This document shows positions 22,801-36,300 of a DNA stretch of 64,000 nucleotides, piece by piece. Both the position numbers and the translations under genes were made by a program. The DNA lies in assembly GCF_040436345.1 (NCBI RefSeq), contig NC_133233.1, positions 13,784,735 through 13,848,734 on the forward strand, written 5' to 3'. Origin of the DNA: Pagrus major. Its lineage: Eukaryota; Chordata; Actinopteri; Spariformes; Sparidae. Within the stretch, counting starts at the first letter, position 1. Each line of letters begins with the position of its first letter. The notes beneath the pieces are model-generated. The model searched no databases. It was not told the DNA's origin and saw only the letters and a list, made by a program, of their open reading frames with translations.

Positions 22801-24520
22801 CCTGTTGGACTGGAAAACATAGTGCAAAGTGCTGCTTGTTTGTGACTTTAACATAAAAGCTACTGTGTATTCATTCTGAGTGGATTCACTACATCTAACT
22901 ATTTTCCAAGTTGACGTTTCAGATGCAGTAACGTGACACTTGGTTGATTTTTTGGGAGTTAAAAGAGATTAGGTAAGTTTAGTGTAATAACAATGACTGA
23001 ATTTAGGGTCTTAAAGTCTTACCCAGTGCCACCCAAACATGAGTGAATTTCAGTGTGACTTACTCTATGGTCCCAATAATGAATGAAAAATGGTGAGTAG
23101 AAAATAGTGGACCGCAGCACAGTTACCAGACATGAGTATTAGTGTAAGTGTGGCAGTGGCACCACAGAAGCAGTATAATAGAGAACAAAGATCAAGAGAA
23201 AATGCCAGGATTCTATTTAGAAACTAAATCTAAATCACATGAGGGAGCATTTAAGACTAAAGGAATGTAACATGAGTAAGAGGAGTGGCTACGAGGAGTC
23301 CGGGACCAGTGTTCCCTCAAAGCATTGTATTATTATACACACTCACCAAATAATATCCCAGCAGTCAGCTGTCCTGTTTCCAGAAATGTACTGGAAACTG
23401 TTCTTTATTCTAATAACCTGACAATAAAATATTCCTCCTTGCTTCACTAAATTGAATTACATTATACTGTATGTTATTAAAGAAAAGAGTGAGTGTGGAT
23501 TTTTACTTTTTTTAATGATATTTTTTTACCAAATACAAAAAAGGGAATACTTTTTTGCTTTTACTTTTGAATTGTCATCCCCTATATCACCACTGATACC
23601 ACAGTTGCCCTGCTGTGACACAAATAAACAGTAGAATGAGCTGTTTGGTTTGCAGTAGCTCAGTCCACAGGCACTTGGCTTGGGGACCGGAGGGTGGCCG
23701 GTTCTCAACCAATGAGGGTAGCAACTACCTTGTCGCTCTCACCAAACCCCTTGCTCTAACACCTCTTGATGAATGCATGTGTATAGGTCCACTTTGTGTA
23801 CCTGTGTACGTAAAAGAAATTACGACGGGGAAAAAAAACAGAATTTCCCTGAAAAGGAATTTTTAAAGTATGTCTTTGTCCTAGTAACATATATTCATTT
23901 CTAAGAACAAGAAGAGAAAACAAAGTACCAAATGATTTATTTTGTTTATATTGTATTTACTGTATTTAATCATTTGATAGAGACAGAGCAAGGTAATGAA
24001 CATCAGTATAAAAAAATACACAATGTTAACATGCTGGATTAAGCAAGAATGCTTATTTACATCCATAGTCCTTCAGGAGGTAACAGAAATAGTAACATTA
24101 CAAGATGAAAAAAACACATTAATCAATGTCCATTTAAAAGTTTGAGATTCGTTTTAAACATGGGGTATGTAGGGCACTCCCTTATTGCAAGTTGTAGGTA
24201 GGATTAAATTACATAGTATAATCTTGATTATTAAACTATGAGATTACACTGAGAAAGTCACAGTAAATAGGATAGTGTTTGCCTTCAGTAGAAATATAAT
24301 AATATGTGGGAGAATTAAACAGAGGTAAACAGTCAGTAATCTTTTTAGTGTTAAAAATAATTCAGGTTTTGAGTGATTTCTTATTATGCAGCTTAACTAA
24401 AAGGAGTCGAAATAAAGCCAGATATAATTAAGGAAGTGAGTTAAATGGGGTTAACCTAAGCTACTATCTGTTTAACCTCCTCACCTGTAGGTGGCGGTGT
24501 GGGCAATAATTCAAACTCAA
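22801..24520. other. Intergenic region before sec61g
   Basis: AT-rich sequence with a tRNA-derived SINE remnant (23645-23870). No coding exon or inverted-end element is evident elsewhere in it. Confidence 0.6.
23645..23870 (+). mobile_element. tRNA-derived SINE remnant
   Basis: The head resembles a tRNA promoter: a box A-like agtagctcagtccacaggc and a decayed box B-like ggtggccggttctcaacc about 35 bases later. The body (ccttgctctaacacctcttg, atgcatgtgtataggtcc) and tail (gaatttccctgaaaaggaat) match the layout of a SINE family abundant in percomorph fishes. It is degraded and probably inactive. It points to a percomorph host. Confidence 0.75.
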
Positions 24521-24542
24521 GTAAAAAATGGAAAGAACATCA

Positions 24543-24554
24543 TGCGCATGCGCG
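24543..24554. promoter_or_regulatory. sec61g: NRF1-type palindrome in the sec61g promoter
   Basis: TGCGCATGCGCG matches the palindromic NRF1 consensus, typical of CpG-rich housekeeping promoters. It lies about 100 bases upstream of the first donor. No TATA box is seen nearby. Confidence 0.6.
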
Positions 24555-24657
24555 TCTAAAGTCTACGTCAGCTCTTCTTCACTAACAAGCTGCCTGAAAG
24601 CTACGTGGCCCTCACTCGCTCCTCCGACTGTCCTCTCGTCTGACACGACAGAACCAG
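24555..24657 (+). other. sec61g: Probable non-coding first exon of sec61g
   Basis: A pyrimidine-rich stretch (cagctcttcttcactaac, then ctcactcgctcctccgac) ends in a strong CCAG/GTAAGA donor at 24657/24658. It has no ATG in a useful frame and is followed by a short intron to the coding exon at 25058. The exact start site is not determined. Confidence 0.6.
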
Positions 24658-25010
24658 GTAAGACACACGCTATTATATTAAACATTACTGTATTTATGTT
24701 ACATGTGTATAACCCATTAACGGGTGTAAGGCTTTTTTGACTTTTATGTGTTTTATTCAGTCTATTATTTTAGCTAACCTAAGGTTTCATCGACTTCACA
24801 GCTTTTCTTACGATAGCGTTAGCTAGCTAGCAAGGATGAGTTTACAAACACAAATGACTTCAAAACAAGGTTAATATTGACAGCGACACTCGTCTTTAAT
24901 AACACAACTTGACATTTGATGTAAACATAGATTGAGTCAAGTATATTAACGATTTTATAGCTATGGGAGTCGTGAAAGGGTCAGGCTGCTGAAGTCAACG
25001 TCAGCACTGA

Positions 25011-26740
<1,730 letters not shown>

Positions 26741-26888
26741 ATCCTTGTCAAGCAAAACAACAAACTACAACATCCGGGGACAGGAGATGGGCAAGAGGAC
26801 AAGCGTGATTGGGCTGGTGTGTTTGGGGGACTGAAGGGATGACATTTTTACATTCTGTGCACAACATTTCTATTTCTGTGTAAATAAA

Positions 26889-27615
26889 ACAAATGGAAAC
26901 CCGTAGATTGATTTGTCCTGTCTATTCACACAGCCTTACTATCACTACAGCATGTAAATGGCTCAGGAGTACTGTATTGAACTCAAGTATCAAGAGGCAC
27001 ATAACACCCAACTTCATAGAACTTACTGTAGAAGTTAATATGGCGGCTACAGGAGGGCAGTGGAACAGGTGCACTGATGTCAAACGCACATACTGTAGGC
27101 TGTGATGTAAAACAGCTTACTGCACACACTAACAGGAATATGTGCAGCAGGTATGTTGAATGGTGGAGGTGTCTGTAATTCTCTGCAACAAGCCCTCATT
27201 TAAGTTCATATGTAAAAAGCAACCAGTTATTGGTTTGGAGTAAGGCTTAGATTCTATGCATATAAGGTGCATATACAGAAAAGGAGATTAAGTTCTATGT
27301 AGTTCATTTTGAATTTAACCCTGTACAGCGAGCAAGCACATGCAAAAATGAGCGAGTGTTAAAAATACAGTTGATAAAAAAATATTCTTGGCAAGGATGG
27401 TCACTAAGAAAAACATCTTAAAAAAAACTTAAAATAGTAATCACTTGATTTGGTCAGTTGTGAATTTTCAAATGTTCCTGCCGTATTCACAAAGTCTCCA
27501 TCGTTATATTACTCTTTGAACACTTAGGTGAGATTTTTGGCCATGTATCATCTAAAAAAAATAAAACCAGCTTGTCATAGCTGTACAAAAGTAGTGACAT
27601 CTGATTTCTTCTGTG
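26889..27615. other. Region between convergent sec61g and tpk1
   Basis: About 0.7 kb of AT-rich sequence lies between the sec61g polyadenylation signal and the tpk1 stop. It should include the tpk1 3' UTR, but I see no canonical AATAAA or ATTAAA on the minus strand in this stretch. A TTTATT on the plus strand near 26448 would place the tpk1 end inside the sec61g intron if it were used. Confidence 0.45.
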
Positions 27616-30600
27616 TCATTCCTTATCATTAAGTATCCCCATGGACCAGAGCAGAGGTTGGTCTGTTGTCACGGTTACAGGCTTCCTTGGCTCTCCGGGG
27701 GCAACGGGTTCATAGGTGTTGGAGGTGCTCACTAGCTTCCCAAACTGCAGGACCTGGTTATCTGGACAGAGGAGACAAGACATGTAATTAAATGCAGCAG
27801 TAATGAGGGCCTACTGAGTGATATTACATGTAATGGCTACTTTAAATAGTCTGGTTCAATTATTCAATGAGTACAAGTAGATGATTAGTTTCCAGCGTGA
27901 CTAGTGCCGTCTGTACTTTGTGCTGTTTGACTATTAATAATGAAACTGTGTGTTGAGGGCTTGTTAGAGAGTCTACATCAGTTTGTGCCCCTGAATACAT
28001 GAAGCGAGGCGGTCCATGTGACTTTGCTTCCAGGCCAAACAGAGGTTGCAGCCAAAAACCACACACATTCACAAAGGCTATTATGCTAAAGCCACTGAGC
28101 GTACTCTCCACTTTGAGGTTTACTGAAGTGCTAACAAATCCTCTCAAAGGGAACCCTTCAGCTGCCACTAACAGGAAAGGTGACCACTGAGGTGTACGAG
28201 TCACTTGAGGCTTTTTGTTTGGCATCCTTTAGAATGACAACAAACAGGGAGTGAAGGAGAATTAACTCTTCAAGGAGATAGCCTTTTAAGAGAGGAAATA
28301 ATTGAGTCCAGATTCAAGATTTCAACCATCAACCGTATGATAACTGATATTGTAATTTGCCCTGGACATTTCTACTATCAAGCCCTATTAGTCTGCACTC
28401 ATAATTGTGCACTATGTTTAACAAATTCAAAAGCACCCAAGTGATTTATTGAACCAAACCATTTCGACCTGAAAGGGCACCTGGCCAATACTGACATCAA
28501 GTGGTCAAATGAGGAAGCTCAGTAGTATCTGTAGTGAATGGAGCATCAGAATCAACCAGTGACTCCCACTGGTTGATTCTGTGCGAGTGGTGAGACTCAA
28601 GTCACAAATCAACTTATCAGGAAGTTCAGGCTTTATATCTGTACAAACTGGTGAAGATAAACCTCGAAACAACTTCACAAATTAGGCTGTAACACTCAGG
28701 AAGGTTTGAATTTAGTCATGCACAATAATGACTGACTCTTTAAGGAAAATATCAAACCAGCCACCGTGCTTCAGGCCCAAATGTCAGAAATAAGACTTTG
28801 CGTGTCACTTTTTCCATTAACAGTTACATTTATTCACGCAACATTTGCTCTCAATAAGCTGAGCTGACAAACGCCCTGAGAGTGGAGCTGTTGGATCGTG
28901 CCTAATGTGAAAAGGGCAAACTCACCTCAGGAGATTTGCACCTGGGGCTCTCTATTATTCATTCACGATTATCTTGTCACTAAGTTTCCTTAAATCTGCA
29001 GCAAAAGTTAAAACATTTCGGAATGACTTCTAAGGCTATGGGTCAGGTCAAACATTTTGCAGGAAGTTTTCACCTTTTTATATCTTCTTTTTAGTCTCTA
29101 TACCTCAACTGACTGAACCCTGGCTGCTGTGAGCACTGACTCCATCTTGATCTAATTATCTGGTTTGCGTTCTTGGTGTCAGTGGGCCATGAGCAGTGTT
29201 TGAAAGTGAGTTTGAGGATTAGTGCTCTGAGTGGCACAAACCGCAGTTGTAACCAGGTGGGCTGGATGAGGTTTTGCTTCTACCTGTCAATCATTTCCAC
29301 CCCATTAATAACTCTTTTACGTTCATTTGTTGGAACAGCGTTGCCATCTGCTCTTCTAATTATAATGTGACCGGATGGATGACTTTAAAAGGGACATTGT
29401 AATATTTTACACAGTCAGACGACATGGATAGAAGAGCATGCACTTACTACCATGTTACTGATCAAGTTAATCTGACTGTTGTTGCAGTGCAGTTAAGTTT
29501 GACATGTTATTTAGTTAGGTAACAAAATTAAACTGTACTAAACAATTATAGGACAGGTGAACCCTACAATCAACGTTATTGGGCAGCAGAAAAAGTCTCC
29601 AATTTACCATAATAAATGCAATGATTTTAGTTTTGCACCATATTCTTTCAGGATATAATAATAAAAATACTTCAAAACAGAAAAAGAAGAAAAAGGTAAT
29701 CCAGGCACTTCAAATATAAGAAAATGTCACAAATGAAGAAAGTAATATATAAAAAACAACCTTTATAAAAGTGGCTAAGTCATTAAAAAGCCAACATGTT
29801 TTGATCGCTAGGTCTTTGTCAGAGCCCTGCACTATAGCCAGGCTTTCTTTGTGTGAGCTGGCTCGACAAAACCTACAGCCTCAGTCAGAGATAACAGGTA
29901 CCACGACGGTGGTTATCAACTTGCTTTGGTAACTCAGGCTTTCTTCTTCAGGCTCTGTGCGTGTTCCCATAAAGTTGTGTTTGGTACATCATTTGACTTT
30001 TCTTCTGCACAAAATGCAAGGAAACGACTACTTCTGATTAAAAATATTACAAAAAAGTAACACTGTTGCTGCAAATAAGGCAGGAAGGCTATCAGAACAT
30101 TACTCATTGTGTAAATTTGCAAACAGTATTTATTTTACCACCCAGAGTCCTCTTAGTGCCTACGGTTTATTTCTATGTGACAGCTGCACATTAAACAGTA
30201 AACTTGATACAGAATATTTAAAGATTATACCCAAGAATTACATTGTGGTCTGACACTGTCATCTAATAAAGGACATGCAGTATTTACTTAGTTACGGCCA
30301 AATCAAAGTTACATTTTCTTTATTATCTGTGATGAATACCAATTGACTATAATCATTTTTTAAATCTGCATTCTATTAGCTGTAATGTCGCCTACCAGCA
30401 TATTTCAGTAAATCAGGACAGAAAACATTCATATGCAAATAAAGGTCACAGGCCAGTGATTGATAAAAGAATACTTTTAATATTCTGCTATTTTATAGAA
30501 GGCTTCTTTTATAGCCAGCCTGGATAAATGGGAACACTACAAACCCATTCAGCTGTTCAGTGAGAGCAAGAACAACCTCCCAAATGGAATAAAACAATAC

Positions 30601-33234
30601 TTAGATTTTCTGCAGCACTGATAGTAACGCGATACATACAGTACAGTAGCCTTAGTGCTACTGTAATTGCATGGCTTCATTCAGTGGCATTAATGTAACG
30701 TTAAAGCTCAACAAGTATGCATGTATAAAGTGTTCCCTCAGCTGAAAATAAGCATGGTGCTTCTCAAGCGGAACCTCTGAACATAACCTGGTCCTGACCA
30801 GGTAATGTCTGCATCTTCAGTTACCATGGTGATCTAGCCAGGTCGAAAGAGGGCCACCTTCGCGACACTGAAAACTGGCTTTAGGCTTAACATACCTCTC
30901 TAACCCACCATTCCTGCTTTGTAGTACACCCCTCAGGGCACCAACACTGCTGTGGACCCACCCTGTATTAGCAACAGCCAATGGGATGCAATGACATGAC
31001 CCAGATAATAACATGACAGGTGAAACAAATTGAAAATAATGAAACAAAATATTATTATTTTGTTGATGTAGCGGTTGCCAGAGGGCCTGCACTGCCTTCT
31101 TGTTTTAAGGTCCCGTTTATTTTTTGCATTTTCCAGGAGCACCTGACACATTTTTGATCCACGTTGCATCACATAGAGCAACCGGTCAGCTCTTTTCCTC
31201 ACACATTAGAGTTACTTTATACACACTTTGAATCAGATCTCCAATGCACTGGTTGAACAAAAGTTTAAAGTAATCATTAAACCGCAAGTCCAGGCACATT
31301 TGAATGGACAATTTTCCTCCAGTCTCAGAAGATTGGGTGTCAAGGCAAATGTGGTGCATCATTAGTGTTAAATAGATTAGTCCATTTTTTTGTGGGCTAT
31401 ATAAATGTTGATGAAATGAGATCTAATATTCTGCGCTCAGACCAATGACTCAAAGGTCTTAAAAATGCAACACGACTTCACTGTAGAGAGGTATTCTAAA
31501 AGTAGTGCAGATTTTATTCTCCTGTGAAGAATAGGGAGACTAATTAATCATTCAACCAGTCTGAGTAAACACTGCACCTCAAACACCGCACAGTATGTTG
31601 CACGCTATTAACCCAAACCAACAACTGATAATTGCATTGCTTCAAAATCTTTTAGAAGAGACAAAACACAGAAGGCATTAAAAAATAAGGATTGTATGAA
31701 TATGCTAAAATAATTGTGGGGCAATCACTTCATACAAAGGCAAAAATGAACACAAAGGAAAGAAGACAGGAGAGAATGGAGCAAATCATTTGTCCACAGG
31801 CGCCTGCACGCACATCAAACACGGACAAAAAATAAAAACCTATTCTGCATCAAAGACTGCCACACAAGCATGGTATTAGACCAGCATGACTCAGAACAGG
31901 GAGAAAATAAGCTGTATGTGAAGTTGGGGTACTTAATAATTGAGTGAGCACAGTCACTATGCTATGGGTGTACGAGAATAATGTCCGGCTGTGTTAAAGT
32001 GCTGGCCTGAAGTATTCACTCTGCAGGGTAATGTGTTTCTGCCGGGTTCACACCAGCGGCGCCACAAGGGTTACTGAAAGGCTGGAAAAATAGAAGGAAC
32101 TCGAGGCAGATTTTGTAGCGCTGTGTGTGAGTGGGCATGTATACGTTTATAGTAGGTATGCACAATGTACATCGGCTTGATAAATGATTGGCCCCATACT
32201 GGGGAATGTATTATATAAGCCAATGAATAGAGCCACTAATATGAAGCCAAATTGCTTTCATTGACTTAACAAGCGCAGAATGCACACACTCCAATACAGT
32301 GGGTGGCGGTATGCACCTGGGTAGAGTCATGCAATGTAGAGTAGAGAACCAAACATGTCGTTGCCAGTGTGGACTGATTTTTACGGTTTCAGAAGAAGAA
32401 AACATGATTGAAATTTGCAGTACTTGTTCTGCAAGGTATCCAACAGGAGGGAGAAAGTCTACCAGTTTTAACACAACAAATCTTATTAGAGATGTGGTAT
32501 ATTAAATCATCCATCTTTGCTCACTACATCTGAGCCTTTCTTACCCTCAGGTGTGAATAAACTACAGGTCATGAACATAAAAATGCAAAATTATCAGTTA
32601 ACTTATCAGTATCAGCCAGGGGACACAGTATTAATTGTAATCAGTTGAAAAAAAAAATCGTTTTGTGCATCCCTACTTTATAGCTCTCTCTGGGAGGATC
32701 AAAAAGTCCGCAAAGGCAAATGTAAGAGTAAACATGTTTGTGTGGATTCTCATTAAAAATGTGAATTTTTAAGAACATGAAAACCAATTCTCTCAATCAG
32801 CTTCTTCTTATGAGCAATACCGCCGTACATTAATATGCAAATTTCTGCCAAAGTTGGAACAGATTTTTTAAGTTCTGCTTTCCTCTGTCCTCTCCTCACT
32901 GCTTCAAAGCAACTGGGCTCCAGTCAGAAAAAAAGGTGATGTCTGTACACTGGGGCTGCAACTACAGATGATTTCTTATCATCGATTAAGCGGCCGACAA
33001 TGTAAAAAATTGTGAAAAATACCCATCACAATTTCCCAGAGCCCAAAGGGACATCTTTAAAGCGCTTTTGCCCAATCAAACAGTTCTAAACCCAAAGACT
33101 CATTTACTTTCATAAATGACAAAGAAAAGCAGCAAATCAGCATTTGAGAAGCCTGAACCAGCAAATGTTTTTGCTTGAAAAATGACCGATGACTGACTGA
33201 AATGATTATTAGTTGCAGATTACTTTATAATATC

Positions 33235-33272
<38 letters not shown>

Positions 33273-33276
33273 GTAA

Positions 33277-33316
<40 letters not shown>

Positions 33317-36300
33317 CGTGTACACAAATCGGAATTTAGCAATATTTTCATCAAAATGTGATAACAGTTGATTTTAAGGGGTTTAAGGTTTGGAATGTGG
33401 TTACAATACACTCAATATCCCAAATATTCAGTAATTATAATAATGTAATTCTATAATTGAAAAAAGCATATAGCTACTAGCTTTTTTAAATGCATCATTT
33501 CAGCTGTGTGCCACAAATATTAGGTTCTGGAGCAGGCTGCCAAGGCTAAATGTATCATAAGATTTCCACCTCAGCACACTGTGATTACATCACAGTCATA
33601 AAGAAGGGAACTTTCTTTACGATTTCTTTAAATTGTGGATGTTTTCATGGGTACAACGTAATTGCTGCTGTTATTAAGAAAACCACCACCAGGGGCAGCA
33701 GAGCACTACAATAGGAAGCATTAGGAGGCATCATGCTCAACAGGAGGGAATAGTGGCACCTACATTTACTAAGACACATTATCTCTGTCTGCCTCCCTCA
33801 CACATCCATTTACAAACTTGCACACACATACGCACACACTTGCAGACACACACATATAAACTTGTGGAGAGACACACACACAGCTCTTTACCAAGCACAA
33901 AAGGCTTTCAGATGGCTTCATTAGTAATCCCCTCCTCAAAGCTGATACCGATCAATAACGGCCCCCGTTGCAGAGGGGACCGAAATGAGCGTCGCACCCT
34001 CCAGTGATAACAATGGAGATGTTTGCTGCCTGTAATTGCATTTCCAGCGCCACAGCCGAAAGGGCCCGTCAGCTGTAAGTAGACCGTATTTACACAACAA
34101 ATTACCCAGGAGAGAGGGTGGGCGAGGAGAGGAGAGACTAGCAGACACTCACAGTGCAGTGGACAGGTAGAGAGGGGAATTATGGGTGTTAGGGGGCATT
34201 TGGGAAAGGGAGAGAGGATAGTGGCTGCTCTATTTTTGCCTCTTGATGTTTGTTTTTTTTTTAAAAATAGGTTCTCGAATGACATGTTAAAGGTGCTTCG
34301 GGAAGCCTTTTTTAAACACCGAAGCATTAGTGTCAAATTATGTTTGTGATGTATTAGTGCACTGTAATCACAAATGGGGCCACAGTCAAGATAACTGGTC
34401 TCCATCTAAAGCTTCCATTTAGTTGAGAAAATAAGTTTATTTCTCTTGCAAAGGTTATATTGATCTATAAACCTGTGTTTCACATTGCTTTCCTGTACAG
34501 GTGTCAATTTTCTAATTTCACTTATCACTTGTAATGAAGGATAATTGTTAATTGACAGGAAAATGTCGCAGATCACACCTTTAAAATAACACTGAGCTAC
34601 GCACTGTGATCCCAGGTACTCCAACACGAGCGAAAAGATAATTTTCTTTTTCCCATTACATCTGAATGTGTTCAGTGTCAAACACGTGTCCCCCTTTTAA
34701 CACGACTTGTCATCGAGAGGCAAATTGAACTCATTCATTCAGATGGTGGATCCTCCACTCCTTTAGACCAGTGTGCTATCAAATTTCATCACGCTTCACA
34801 GTTCGAGAGAGAAAATCATTTTCTATAAATCATGTTTGTTCAATACTGAGCTGTCCAATTACTAAAATGAGGTGAATGTATGACTGCCTTTTGCACAAAT
34901 TCGGCTGTTCTATTGCCTCCCTCAGAAAGAAACTGATCGCTGAAATAAACAGACTGTACTGAATCTATGCTTGTTTAAGGCAAGACAGGAGAGTAATAAG
35001 AGAACAATATCTGAGATAGTCTGATCAAAGGCCTGTTTCACCTTAAATCCACCAAACAATCTTGGGGAATATATGCTTAATCTTTCATGAACCCGAAATG
35101 AATTCATTATAAGCTCATACTTATCTGTGGTTTGCAGATGGATAAGGCCGAGACTACAGATAATGTACAATTTATATTATTCAGCCAAGTTATATCTAAC
35201 TTTAACAGTACACAAGATAGTCTTCATTACTTACTTAACATTAATTCCCCAAATTGTTTTAGTCTGGAACCTCTCAGTTCCTTTTTGATTTCTTAGGGGC
35301 ATTATCAGGCACAGAGCAAAATGGTATTAGATAGACATACAATCAATCAGAGCAATGAAGTGTATGACATAATGCTAAGTGACACTTGGAAATTGGGGCA
35401 GTGCTTGGCCTCTTTCTGAGCAGGTAAGAAAAGGTGACCTGGTCACAAACTCAAATTACAGCTGAACAGTACACTAAAATGTGTTTCTGAAAACATTTTA
35501 GGCAAGAAATAGGCAATGCAGTGACAGAATCCTGATTCATCTTTGTTCAGCACTGCCTAGTTTGACAGTTTGATCTGAGTTTTGTGAGCCTGCTTGGACC
35601 TGACGACTAGATGCACCCAGAGCCCTTGAGTAGAGAAAGTCGTGACTACAGAGGTTCAAAATGCTGATCATCACGAGATTCACAGAGACCTCAGATAGTT
35701 CCAGTAAATTTTGGTGGGCAATTTGGATATGTGAATTTATACAGACAGAGCAGCGATTTTTGTTAATGAGTAGTCAATAAATGCATAAATGCTCTTCTGC
35801 TAAAACTCTGCAAGTACTAGCGGCTTAACTTCTGGGAACTATTGAGATGCTCCACGATCTGCCACTGCTGTGAAATAATGGTCCACTGGAGGGAAAGGAT
35901 ATGACACGACTCTCTCTACTCAAGGGCTCTGGATGCACATTACAACCAATCAGAGAAGCAAAATCTGTGACGTATGACTTTTCAAATGTGGACCAGTGAC
36001 GCCCCCCTATCATTCACCATATCACCATAGTAGATAAATGGTTGTGTTTGGCTGGTCACAAACCAGGATGGAGTAAAATCTGTCTGACTGGGAAGATGGC
36101 CAGATGTATCTGCCAATGTGAACAAAATATTAGCTTGCAGATTAATCTGCTTTCCAGGTTACTGATTTCTACTTCTTCTTTTTAGGGGGGACAACAGTTT
36201 ACTGGTTGAACCATTCAGAAGCAAAACTACAACAGGGTCTCTTAGAGTTTTGTTTGTACAGTTGATTCAAATACTTTGGAAAGTGAAAATGATCACACTC

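Noticed and set aside
23645..23720. Possible tRNA gene
   Set aside because: Only decayed box A and box B features, followed by a SINE body and tail; no intact cloverleaf.
33220..33411. Poly-Leu open frame
   Set aside because: Produced by the TAA microsatellite.
33908..34405. Long open frame of 165 codons on the minus strand
   Set aside because: No domain pattern, no splice support and composition like the surrounding intron; length can arise by chance.
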